From Caldifarciminota bacterium UBA2202 (GTDB lineage: Bacteria; Hydrothermota; 32-111), in the NCBI GenBank assembly GCA_002327905.1, contig DCUY01000026.1:1-14886 (forward strand): DNA of 14,886 nt. Reading direction: 5' to 3'. The notes below the pieces were generated by a model. It saw only the letters and a program-made list of their open reading frames with translations. It ran no database searches and was not told where the DNA came from. Shown here piece after piece: positions 1 to 6,734 of the stretch. Made by a program: the position numbers and the translations under genes. How positions within the stretch are numbered: position 1 is the stretch's first letter; the number at the start of each line of letters is the position of its first letter.

Positions 1-2
1 AA

Positions 3-65
3 CAAGACGCCTTGTGCCGTATACCGTATGCCGTATACCGTATGCCGTGTACCGTATGCCGTATG
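3..65. repeat. Heptamer tandem repeat, block A
   Basis: After a CAAGACG lead-in (3-9), eight 7-bp units follow in perfect register from 10 to 65: CCTTGTG, CCGTATA, CCGTATG, CCGTATA, CCGTATG, CCGTGTA, CCGTATG, CCGTATG. Units keep CC at positions 1-2 and usually differ by one or two transitions. The block is more GC-rich than the genes to its right. The array may extend left of the window. The 79-codon reading frame crossing it (28-267) is rich in YAVYRVPYA-type residues produced by the repeat itself and is not a credible gene. No function can be assigned. Confidence 0.9.
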
Positions 66-218
66 CACAAAGCGAATGAGGACATCATCACAAGACAGCA
101 CATCATGTGGCAGGCAAAAGTTGTTGGACTGCTCTTTGAGCACTCCAACTCTACTCCATCATGATACAGCTAACGGGGATGATGTGCGAATGAGCGCTGG
201 GCTGCCTGCTACGCCAAA
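66..218. other. Non-coding spacer between repeat blocks
   Basis: This 153-bp stretch has no credible gene. It breaks the heptamer register. It contains the direct repeat GCGAATGAG at 72-80 and 186-194, which resembles the GAGCGARAC junctions inside the repeat blocks and may be decayed repeat. It also contains the hairpin at 123-149. No RNA gene, insertion-sequence end or promoter was recognised. Confidence 0.6.
123..149. repeat. Inverted repeat / hairpin inside the repeat region
   Basis: GTTGGACTGCTC (123-134) and GAGCACTCCAAC (138-149) are inverted copies with one C:C mismatch, separated by a TTT loop. This gives a 12-bp stem with 11 paired positions. No T-run follows on the plus strand, nor on the minus strand past 123, so it is not a typical intrinsic terminator. 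It could be a remnant repeat, a structured RNA element or a protein-binding palindrome. Confidence 0.7.
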
Positions 219-354
219 CAAAGAGACGCCGTATGCCGTGTACCGTGTACCGTATGCCGCGAAATAAAGACGCCGTGTGCCATGTGCCTTGTGCCATGAG
301 CGAGACAAAGACGCCGTGAGCCGTGAGCGAAACAAAGACACCGAGTGCATTGTG
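219..354. repeat. Heptamer repeat, blocks B-E, with a 13-bp separator
   Basis: The 7-bp family of block A returns in four runs: 229-256 (CCGTATG, CCGTGTA, CCGTGTA, CCGTATG), 273-300 (CCGTGTG, CCATGTG, CCTTGTG, CCATGAG), 314-327 (CCGTGAG twice) and 341-354 (CCGAGTG, CATTGTG). The last three runs are each preceded by a near-identical 13-mer: CGAAATAAAGACG (260-272), CGAGACAAAGACG (301-313) and CGAAACAAAGACA (328-340). The first run has a similar lead-in, CAAAGAGACG (219-228). This makes a higher-order repeat of variable length (41 bp, then 27 bp between separators). Reading frames here are low-complexity and were not called as genes. Confidence 0.88.
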
Positions 355-471
355 TGAGCCGACGCTATGCTATTCGGCAGTCACATACTGTCAACACTTC
401 TCGGAACGAATACAAGTTATGACTTTTGAATTGCATATCCCTGCTTTTCAGAAGATTAAACAAAAAAGTAA
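355..471. other. Unassigned intergenic spacer
   Basis: Between the last heptamer and the promoter zone I see no gene. A short inverted pair GCCGA/TCGGC lies at 358-362 and 374-378, too short to interpret. Composition shifts here from repeat-like GC-rich sequence to the AT-rich promoter zone. Confidence 0.5.
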
Positions 472-532
472 TTGACTCGCAACAATAAAAGAATAATCTT
501 GATTATTATTTATTTTATTGTATATTATATGA
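472..532 (+). promoter_or_regulatory. Putative promoter(s) for the tilS operon, with a palindrome
   Basis: The strongest arrangement is TTGATT (499-504), a 16-nt spacer and TATATT (521-526). The expected transcription start falls about 7 nt further on, at or next to the ATG at 533. A register with TATTAT at 523-528 and an 18-nt spacer is also possible. An upstream TTGACT (472-477) is a second -35 candidate with only a weak -10 (around 494-499). A perfect 7-bp inverted repeat, AATAATC-TT-GATTATT (492-507), covers the better -35 and could be an operator. No Shine-Dalgarno sequence lies before 533. The region is very AT-rich, so chance matches are likely. Confidence 0.45.
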
Positions 533-1870
533 ATGTATAAAAAAATTTATGAAAATCTTTTGAGTAATGGGATTGATCTTGAAAATAAAAAGGTTGTTGC
601 CGGTCTGTCAGGCGGGCCTGATTCAATGCTCCTTTTATTGTTTCTTCTTTACTGCAGGGATAAGCATAATCTCTGCTTCAAGATTGCCCACATGAATCAC
701 AATGAGAGAATGGGAGCAAAGCGTGAAGAGAATATTGTGCGTAGAATATGCAGAGAAGAGAATGTAGAAGTCTCTTTTTATTCCGAGCACACAGATTCAT
801 CTAAGAGGAGGAGAGACAAGGGATTTGAAATGGCAGGGCGGGAGGCGAGAAGAAAGATGTTTCTCTTTGAGTGCGCGAAATTCAAAGCGGATTATATTTT
901 CACCGGACATAATCTCAATGATTCAGTGGAGACATTTCTAATAAACATCGAAAGGGGAACCGGGATAAGGGGAATCTCTTCAAACAGACTGCAGAATGGA
1001 AAATTCGTCAAGCCATTGATATTTCTTGAGAAAGAGAGCATAAAAGATTTTCTAATCAAAAATAAAATCACTTTCATTGAAGATGAAACAAACAATAATG
1101 AAAAATTCACAAGAAACAGAATAAGAAAGAATATTATTCCGGTTCTGAATGCTTCTATTGCAGGCGGTCTGGGAAAATTTAAAAGATTCTTTGAAAATAC
1201 CGACTCTGTGCTGATGCTCTTTGATTTTCTCATAGAGGACAGGCTTAACATTATGAAGAGCAAAAATCCAATTATTCTTGATATTTCAAAGATTTTATAT
1301 TATAATAATAAATTAAGAAAAAATTTGCTCTATTACATATTGTCCAAAAATCTTTTCGTTGACTCTTCATTGATTGAATCCATTGACAGAGTTATATCTT
1401 CAAAGAGGCCCAATATCATTTTCAAAGAGAAGGGCATGATAATAGAAAAATCCTACAATGATTTGAAGATTGAAAGAGAGGCCGGAGATGATTTTGACAG
1501 AGAAGATTTTCTACAACCCGGCATGGAGACTCTTTTTAACGGGTACACATTGAAAATAACGAAGACTGTTTTTATAGAGAGTCTTTTGAAAAAGAAGAAT
1601 GTCTTTGTCTTTCCTCTCTCAGCAGGCAGAAGATTCAAAATAAGGACACTGCAGACCTCTGATTCATTTGTTCCGTTCGGAATGAACAAGGAGAAGAAGG
1701 TGAGCAGATTTCTGATGGACAATAAGATATCTCTTTCAGAGAGGAGGAGAGTTCCTCTGATTCTGAATGAAAAAGATGAGATACTCGCTGTGGGCTCTTT
1801 GAGGCGCACAGGCCTGTACAGAATGAAAAAACAAAAAGGATGTTTGTGCATTTATGTCGGAAAAAATTGA
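533..1870 (+). CDS. tilS: tRNA(Ile)-lysidine synthetase TilS
   Basis: Cytosolic N-type ATP pyrophosphatase that joins lysine to C34 of tRNA-Ile (CAU anticodon), so that it reads AUA instead of AUG. The PP-loop SGGPDS is at residues 26-31. The family block GHNLNDSVETFLINIERGTG (125-144) corresponds to the conserved GHxxxDxxET...RG segment, and NRIRKNIIPVL (195-205) is the usual element after it. The C-terminal tRNA-binding domain runs from about 365 to 445, with GRRFKIR, FLMDNKI and RRVPLI. The length of 445 residues is normal for the long two-domain form. ATG 533 starts just before the first family-like residues. It has no visible Shine-Dalgarno sequence and may be read from a leaderless message. 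It overlaps hpt by 17 nt. Confidence 0.95.
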   Translation: MYKKIYENLLSNGIDLENKKVVAGLSGGPDSMLLLLFLLYCRDKHNLCFKIAHMNHNERMGAKREENIVRRICREENVEVSFYSEHTDSSKRRRDKGFEMAGREARRKMFLFECAKFKADYIFTGHNLNDSVETFLINIERGTGIRGISSNRLQNGKFVKPLIFLEKESIKDFLIKNKITFIEDETNNNEKFTRNRIRKNIIPVLNASIAGGLGKFKRFFENTDSVLMLFDFLIEDRLNIMKSKNPIILDISKILYYNNKLRKNLLYYILSKNLFVDSSLIESIDRVISSKRPNIIFKEKGMIIEKSYNDLKIEREAGDDFDREDFLQPGMETLFNGYTLKITKTVFIESLLKKKNVFVFPLSAGRRFKIRTLQTSDSFVPFGMNKEKKVSRFLMDNKISLSERRRVPLILNEKDEILAVGSLRRTGLYRMKKQKGCLCIYVGKN

Positions 1871-2381
1871 AGTTTATATAAAACATGACGAAATAATGTC
1901 TGCAATAGACGATATGGCAATAAAGCTCAATGAAGAGTATAAAGACAAATTCCCAGTATTCATTGTCATACTCAAAGGCGCATTCATGTTCGCATCTGAG
2001 CTTGTGAAGAGAATGAACACTCCTCTCAATATTGATTTCATGGTTATATCTTCATACGGCTCTTCAACAACCTCTTCGGGAAATGTGAGGATAGAGGAGG
2101 ACATAAAAATCAACATTGAAAACAGGCATGTGATAATCATAGAGGATATCATCGACACGGGGCAGACAATTGAGAAGGTCAAACAGAAGCTTTCAGTGAA
2201 TAATCCTCTCTCTTTGAAGCTTGTCTCATTATTGGACAAACCGTCAAGGAGAATTGTGAAAGAAAATCCTGATTATTCATGCTTTCAAATAGAAGACAAA
2301 TTCGTAGTAGGCTTCGGACTTGATTACAATCAGATGTACAGAAATCTGCCTTACATAGGAATACTAACGGAGGTTAAATGA
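1854..2381 (+). CDS. hpt: Hypoxanthine phosphoribosyltransferase
   Basis: Purine salvage enzyme that transfers phosphoribose from PRPP to hypoxanthine (and usually guanine) to give IMP or GMP. The PRPP-binding signature IIIEDIIDTGQT lies at residues 94-105. LKGAFMFASEL (40-50) matches the early LKG-x-xxF block, SSYGSST (66-72) matches the flexible loop, and the C-terminal FVVGFGLDYNQMYRNLPYIG (150-169) is diagnostic of bacterial Hpt. At 175 residues the protein is full length. ATG 1854 lies inside the end of tilS in another frame, with AAGGA (1836-1840) upstream at a long spacing, so translational coupling is likely. The stop overlaps the ftsH start (ATGA). Whether hypoxanthine or guanine is preferred cannot be told from sequence. 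Confidence 0.95.
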   Translation: MSEKIEVYIKHDEIMSAIDDMAIKLNEEYKDKFPVFIVILKGAFMFASELVKRMNTPLNIDFMVISSYGSSTTSSGNVRIEEDIKINIENRHVIIIEDIIDTGQTIEKVKQKLSVNNPLSLKLVSLLDKPSRRIVKENPDYSCFQIEDKFVVGFGLDYNQMYRNLPYIGILTEVK

Positions 2382-4249
2382 AAAAGCGCAAGTTCTTTTC
2401 TGACGCAAGAGTGCGTTCAGTGATACTATGGGTCGTTCTGATTTTGATATTTCTCTTTCTTCCTGCGATAATAGGAGGCCTGACTGAAAATTCAAAAGAG
2501 ATAGACTATACGAAATTCTATGCTGATTTACGTTCCGACAGCATTGAAAATGTAATAGTAATTGAAAAAAATATTTCAGGAAAATACAAGAACGGAAGGG
2601 AATTCAAAACACTCATTCCGTATGAAGACAATAATCTTATAAGCGATATGGTTAATGCAGACGTTGAAGTGAAGGTCAAACAGCCGTCAAATTTCTGGGG
2701 AGAGGTTCTTCCGTATCTTATTCCTCTCGCAATGTTCGTATTCTTCTGGTATTTCTTCGTAAGGTCAATGTCCAATTCCCAAAACAGGGCATTTACTTTC
2801 GGGAAATCGACAGCCACTCTTGTTTTGACTCCAAAAGTCACATTCAAGGATGTCGCGGGAGCCGTCGAGGCGAAAGAGGAATTGCAGGAGATAATTGATT
2901 TCTTAAAGCATCCGGGAAAATATTTAAGACTCGGAGGAAGGATTCCGAGAGGAGTTCTGCTCCTCGGCTCTCCGGGCACAGGGAAGACTCTCATGGCAAA
3001 GGCGGTCGCAGGAGAGGCAAAAGTTCCTTTCTTCTCAATATCAGGTTCTGACTTCGTAGAGATGTTTGTCGGCGTCGGAGCATCAAGAGTGCGCGACCTC
3101 TTTGAAAAGGCAAAGGTCAATTCGCCTTGCATAATTTTTATTGATGAAATAGATGCAGTGGGAAGGCACAGAGGAGCCGGAATAGGAGGAGGCCATGACG
3201 AGAGGGAGCAGACACTCAATCAGCTTCTTGTTGAAATGGACGGGTTTGAAACTGACGATGCAGTGATAATAATGGCCGCAACTAACAGACCTGATATTCT
3301 CGACCCTGCTCTTTTAAGACCGGGGAGATTTGACAGAAGAATAGTGATTGACAGGCCGGATATAAAGGGCAGAGAGGCGATTTTCAGAATTCACACAAAG
3401 AAGGTTCCTCTTTCAACTGATGTGAATTTTTCAACATTGGCGAAATCAACACCCGGTTTCACAGGAGCGGATATTGAGAATATGGTGAATGAGAGCGCCC
3501 TCTTGGCAGCAAGAAGGGACAAAAATATAGTGGAAATGTGCGACTTTGAAGAGGCGAAAGATAAAGTTATGATGGGTCTCGCAAGAAAATCCGCAGTCAT
3601 ATCTCCTGAAGAGAAGAGAATAAGCGCATTCCATGAATCAGGTCATGTCATTGTATCCAAGCGGCTCAAGCATGTAGATCCTGTGCATAAAGTCACTGTG
3701 ATACCACGAGGAATGGCACTGGGATTGACACAGTTTCTGCCGATAGACGACAGGCACATGTATTCGAAAAATTATCTTCTTGATAATATAGTCTCTCTTC
3801 TCGGAGGAAGAGCCGCTGAGATGCTGATTCTTGAAGATGTGACAACAGGAGCTTCAAGCGACATAGAGAGAGCCACTGAAATAGCGCACAAAATGGTGTG
3901 CGAATGGGGAATGAGCGAGACTATGGGAACAATTCAATATGCGAATCCGCATGATTCGGTGTTTCTCGGAAGAGAGATAATGCAGAAGAAGGATTATTCT
4001 GAAACAACAGCGGTTCTTATAGACAAAGAGGTTAAATTTATTATTGACGGTTCATTGAAGAGAGCTATTGATATTCTTAAAACCGATAATGACAAACTTG
4101 TGAAGATGGCTGATTATCTTATAGAGAGAGAGACTCTTGACAGCGACGACCTTGATAAAATAATGGACGATACCGACCTTGACCCTTACATCAAACCTGA
4201 AAAGGAAGCAAAGGATGATGAAAAACCAAAAGAAGAGCAGAAAGCGTAA
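2378..4249 (+). CDS. ftsH: ATP-dependent zinc metalloprotease FtsH
   Basis: Membrane-anchored hexameric AAA+ protease that extracts and degrades membrane proteins and some soluble regulators. Two membrane segments (about 13-33 and 108-128) flank an extracytoplasmic domain of about 75 residues. The AAA module shows Walker A GSPGTGKT (197-204), Walker B IIFIDEID (252-259), the pore motif FVGVGASRVRD (230-240) and the second region of homology with arginine fingers near R315/R318 (LLRPGRFDRR). The zinc site is HESGH (419-423), with a third ligand expected at D495 in TTGASSDIERAT. The 623-residue length is typical. The tail is acidic and lysine-rich, and its last 35 nt also encode the start of folE. 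The gene overlaps hpt by 4 nt. Confidence 0.97.
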   Translation: MKKRKFFSDARVRSVILWVVLILIFLFLPAIIGGLTENSKEIDYTKFYADLRSDSIENVIVIEKNISGKYKNGREFKTLIPYEDNNLISDMVNADVEVKVKQPSNFWGEVLPYLIPLAMFVFFWYFFVRSMSNSQNRAFTFGKSTATLVLTPKVTFKDVAGAVEAKEELQEIIDFLKHPGKYLRLGGRIPRGVLLLGSPGTGKTLMAKAVAGEAKVPFFSISGSDFVEMFVGVGASRVRDLFEKAKVNSPCIIFIDEIDAVGRHRGAGIGGGHDEREQTLNQLLVEMDGFETDDAVIIMAATNRPDILDPALLRPGRFDRRIVIDRPDIKGREAIFRIHTKKVPLSTDVNFSTLAKSTPGFTGADIENMVNESALLAARRDKNIVEMCDFEEAKDKVMMGLARKSAVISPEEKRISAFHESGHVIVSKRLKHVDPVHKVTVIPRGMALGLTQFLPIDDRHMYSKNYLLDNIVSLLGGRAAEMLILEDVTTGASSDIERATEIAHKMVCEWGMSETMGTIQYANPHDSVFLGREIMQKKDYSETTAVLIDKEVKFIIDGSLKRAIDILKTDNDKLVKMADYLIERETLDSDDLDKIMDDTDLDPYIKPEKEAKDDEKPKEEQKA

Positions 4250-4820
4250 ATCAATTGACATTGAAAAAATCCGCCTTGCGGTGGAGATGATTGTTGATGC
4301 CTTGGGAGACAACATAAACAAGGAAGGCATGAAGGATACTCCGCGCAGAATGGCTGAGATGTATAAAGAGATATTTTCAGGATTGTATAAGGATGTTAAA
4401 AAAGAGGTCTCTCTTTATACAACAAAAAATCAGGATGAGATGATAGTTCTTCGCTACATACCTTTTTTCTCTATGTGCGAACATCATCTGCTTCCGTTTT
4501 TCGGATATGTTCATATAGCATACATTCCTGCAAATGATAAAATAACGGGATTCTCAAATCTTCTCGAAGTTGTGGACACATTATCAAAGAGGCCGCAGAT
4601 TCAGGAGAGGCTGACAACAGATATTGCAGACACACTCGTGTCGCAGTTAAAGCCTATGGGAGTTTTGGTGATAGTCGAGGCTCAGCAGTTATGTCTTTAT
4701 ATGCGAGGCATTAAAAAGCCCGGAGTGAATACAACCACATCAGCTGTCAGGGGAGTCATGAAGAAGGCAATAACAAGGGAAGAGGCTTTAAATCTAATAG
4801 GAGCAGGCAAGGATAAGTGA
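4215..4820 (+). CDS. folE: GTP cyclohydrolase I
   Basis: Converts GTP to 7,8-dihydroneopterin triphosphate, the first step of folate (and other pterin) synthesis, as a zinc-dependent cytosolic multimer. From ATG 4215 the protein has 201 residues. Zinc ligands are visible as C88 and H91 (MCEHHLLPFFG) and C160 (QQLCLYMRG). GFSNLLEVVDTLSKRPQIQE (112-131) and RGIKKPGVNTTTSAVRG (164-180) are family hallmarks, and EGMKDTPRRMAEMY (37-50) is the usual N-terminal block. The frame is open back to ATG 4179, but 4215 (or 4218) is preferred because AAGGAAG (4202-4208) sits 6 nt upstream and the extra residues do not look conserved. It overlaps ftsH by 35 nt. The basic MMKNQKKSRKRK start is a by-product of, or shaped by, this overlap. 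The next gene is folP, a later folate step. Confidence 0.94.
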   Translation: MMKNQKKSRKRKSIDIEKIRLAVEMIVDALGDNINKEGMKDTPRRMAEMYKEIFSGLYKDVKKEVSLYTTKNQDEMIVLRYIPFFSMCEHHLLPFFGYVHIAYIPANDKITGFSNLLEVVDTLSKRPQIQERLTTDIADTLVSQLKPMGVLVIVEAQQLCLYMRGIKKPGVNTTTSAVRGVMKKAITREEALNLIGAGKDK

Positions 4821-6007
4821 ACATATATCTTTTAAAGGATGACAGAAAAAACGTCTCCGAATGGATTAAAAACACTAAAGCGGATTCATTCTCATTTGAA
4901 ATACTTGAGAAGAAATGCAGGCTTCCGGTATTCTATCTTAAAGGAGTGAAGACTGAGACTGCGAACATTCTCAAGCAGACAGCACTCTCTGTGGGTTGCG
5001 ACTGTTCAATTGCAAGAGATGTGATATCAGGAAGCAGAGAGCTTTCGGACATGATGGTGATGTGCACATATTCGCAGATTTTAAAAATCAGAGATAAGAT
5101 GAAGGGTCAGCCCTTCTCTCTTGAGAAGATTGCAAATTCAATGATTGACAAAATAGAATACACTGACAAATTCTTTGTGAATGGCATAGACCTTTTAAAA
5201 GATAAAAAATATTTGGTGATGGGCATACTCAATCTGACGCCGGATTCATTTTATGACGCGGGAGAGCACTTTTCGTCAGAGAGTGCAATGCGTCATATAG
5301 AGGAGATGCTTGAAGAGGGGGCAGATATTATTGACATGGGTGGAGAATCAACAAGGCCGTCCAGCACTCCTGTTGACGAGAAATCCGAGCTTGAAAGAGT
5401 TCTTCCTGTTTTAAGAGAGGCATTGAAAAAATTTGATAAGGCAGTTTTCTCAGTTGATACATATAAATCAAATGTGGCTGAGGCGGTTCTTTTGGAGGGC
5501 GCTCAAATAATAAATGACATCAGCGGTTTGAATTTTGACAAGAGAATGCCCTCTGTAATTGCGACACATAAAGCTTCATGCATATTGATGCACATTAAGG
5601 GAGAGCCGAAGAATATGCAGAAATCCCCCGTGTATGAGAATGTCGAGTTTGAAGTATCAGACAAACTCTCGGAATCAGTAAGCATTGCAATTGAAAACGG
5701 GATTGAGGAAAATTCCATATCAATAGATCCGGGCATAGGCTTTGGAAAGAATCAGGAGCACAATCTGAAACTTTTAAACAATCTGCAGATAATAAAATCC
5801 GTATGCAAGCCTGTGTGTGTGGGAGTGTCAAACAAGAGATTCATAGGAAATATACTGCAAAAAAGCGAGAAGGAGAGAATATACGGAACAATAGGAGCAA
5901 ATACTGCGGCTCTTATGTCAAATGCAAAAATATTCAGAGTCCATAATGTAAAGGAGAACCGCGAGGCTCTCAAAATTGCTGAAGAGATTTTATATGCCGG
6001 GAATTAA
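4817..6007 (+). CDS. folP: Dihydropteroate synthase with N-terminal extension
   Basis: Condenses 6-hydroxymethyl-dihydropterin pyrophosphate with p-aminobenzoate to dihydropteroate; the target of sulfonamides. The catalytic TIM barrel covers about residues 130-396: MGILNLTPDSFYD (135-147), the pABA/pyrophosphate loop GGESTRPSS (175-183), FSVDTYKS (211-218), IINDISGLN (231-239), IDPGIGFGK (303-311), GVSNKRFIG (336-344) and RVHNV (374-378). The usual SRK motif is SNK here. About 130 extra residues precede the barrel. Similar longer forms are known from Clostridia and other lineages, and their role is not settled. Translation begins at GTG 4817, overlapping the folE stop as GTGA, with AAGGA (4809-4813) close upstream. 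No folB, folK or folC lies nearby. Confidence 0.93.
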   Translation: MNIYLLKDDRKNVSEWIKNTKADSFSFEILEKKCRLPVFYLKGVKTETANILKQTALSVGCDCSIARDVISGSRELSDMMVMCTYSQILKIRDKMKGQPFSLEKIANSMIDKIEYTDKFFVNGIDLLKDKKYLVMGILNLTPDSFYDAGEHFSSESAMRHIEEMLEEGADIIDMGGESTRPSSTPVDEKSELERVLPVLREALKKFDKAVFSVDTYKSNVAEAVLLEGAQIINDISGLNFDKRMPSVIATHKASCILMHIKGEPKNMQKSPVYENVEFEVSDKLSESVSIAIENGIEENSISIDPGIGFGKNQEHNLKLLNNLQIIKSVCKPVCVGVSNKRFIGNILQKSEKERIYGTIGANTAALMSNAKIFRVHNVKENREALKIAEEILYAGN

Positions 6008-6734
6008 TTTTAATATAATTGATGTGATAGATATACTGATAGTGGCATTCGCCATATACCAGCTTCTAAGATTCATCAGAGGTTCAAGAGCCACACAGAT
6101 GTTCATAGGAATCGCGCTGATACTGCTGGTAACATTTCTTTCCAATGTGATTCAGCTTAAAGCATTAAGCTGGATACTTAATTCATTGAAATCAATCTGG
6201 ATTCTCGCGTTCGTGATTGTCTTTCAGCCGGAGATAAGAAGGGCTCTCACTGACATAGGGAAATCGAAAATTGTAAGATATTTCATAAAGGAAGAGAGAA
6301 AGACAATAATTGAGGAAATAATCAAATCAGTGCAGAAGCTGAAAGACAGAGGCATAGGCGGGCTTATAGTTCTTGAAGGGCAAATAGGATTGAAGCATAT
6401 TATAGATACGGGAACTCCTCTTAATGCAAATCTCAATTCCGAGCTTATAGTTACGATATTCACTCCGAAATCTCCTCTGCATGACGGAGCAATGATAATC
6501 AAGGATGAAAAGATAATCGCGGCATCATGCATACTTCCCCTTTCAGAGAATCCTATGCCGGGAATCAATCTAGGCACAAGGCACAGAGCCGCTCTCGGTC
6601 TCTCCGAGGAATCGGATGCAATGATTATAATCGTGTCTGAGGAGAGAAGAAGTGTTTCAATTGCCGAAAAAGGAAACTTAAAATTCAATATAGAAGCGAA
6701 TGTTCTTGAAAAAGAGATTAACAGGTTTTATTAA
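5994..6734 (+). CDS. cdaA: Membrane diadenylate cyclase CdaA
   Basis: Makes the second messenger c-di-AMP from two ATP, usually to control potassium and osmolyte transport and wall homeostasis. Three hydrophobic segments (about 10-27, 35-53, 62-78) are followed by FQPEIRRAL (77-85) and the DAC domain. The catalytic motifs are LHDGAMII (162-169) and GTRHRAA (194-200). The later IVSEERRSVSIAEKG (213-227) has RRS where many family members show TGxIS after SEE, a small departure in the nucleotide-site loop. The frame can be read from TTG 5976, but ATG 5994 gives 246 residues and a start close to the first membrane segment. No good Shine-Dalgarno sequence is present and the gene overlaps folP by 14 nt, which suggests coupled translation. 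The expected partner gene cdaR does not follow. Confidence 0.94.
   Translation: MPGINFNIIDVIDILIVAFAIYQLLRFIRGSRATQMFIGIALILLVTFLSNVIQLKALSWILNSLKSIWILAFVIVFQPEIRRALTDIGKSKIVRYFIKEERKTIIEEIIKSVQKLKDRGIGGLIVLEGQIGLKHIIDTGTPLNANLNSELIVTIFTPKSPLHDGAMIIKDEKIIAASCILPLSENPMPGINLGTRHRAALGLSEESDAMIIIVSEERRSVSIAEKGNLKFNIEANVLEKEINRFY

Noticed and set aside
123..149. Intrinsic terminator
   Set aside because: The stem is good but no T-run follows on either strand.
28..350. Small open frames of 79 and 63 codons across the repeat region on both strands
   Set aside because: They are built from the heptamer repeat (YAVYRVPYA-like peptides), have no ribosome binding site and no domain-like composition.
3..354. 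CRISPR array
   Set aside because: The repeat unit is 7 bp with a 13-bp separator. There are no 24-40 bp direct repeats with unique spacers and no cas genes in the window.
358..378. GCCGA/TCGGC inverted repeat as an operator
   Set aside because: Five-bp arms over an 11-bp gap are expected by chance and no promoter lies beside it.
2518..3219. 233-codon antisense open frame inside ftsH
   Set aside because: It is a shadow of the strongly conserved ftsH coding frame, with no start signal and no recognisable domain.
6224..6688. 154-codon antisense open frame inside cdaA
   Set aside because: It lies opposite the conserved DAC domain and reads as a frame shadow with no family features.
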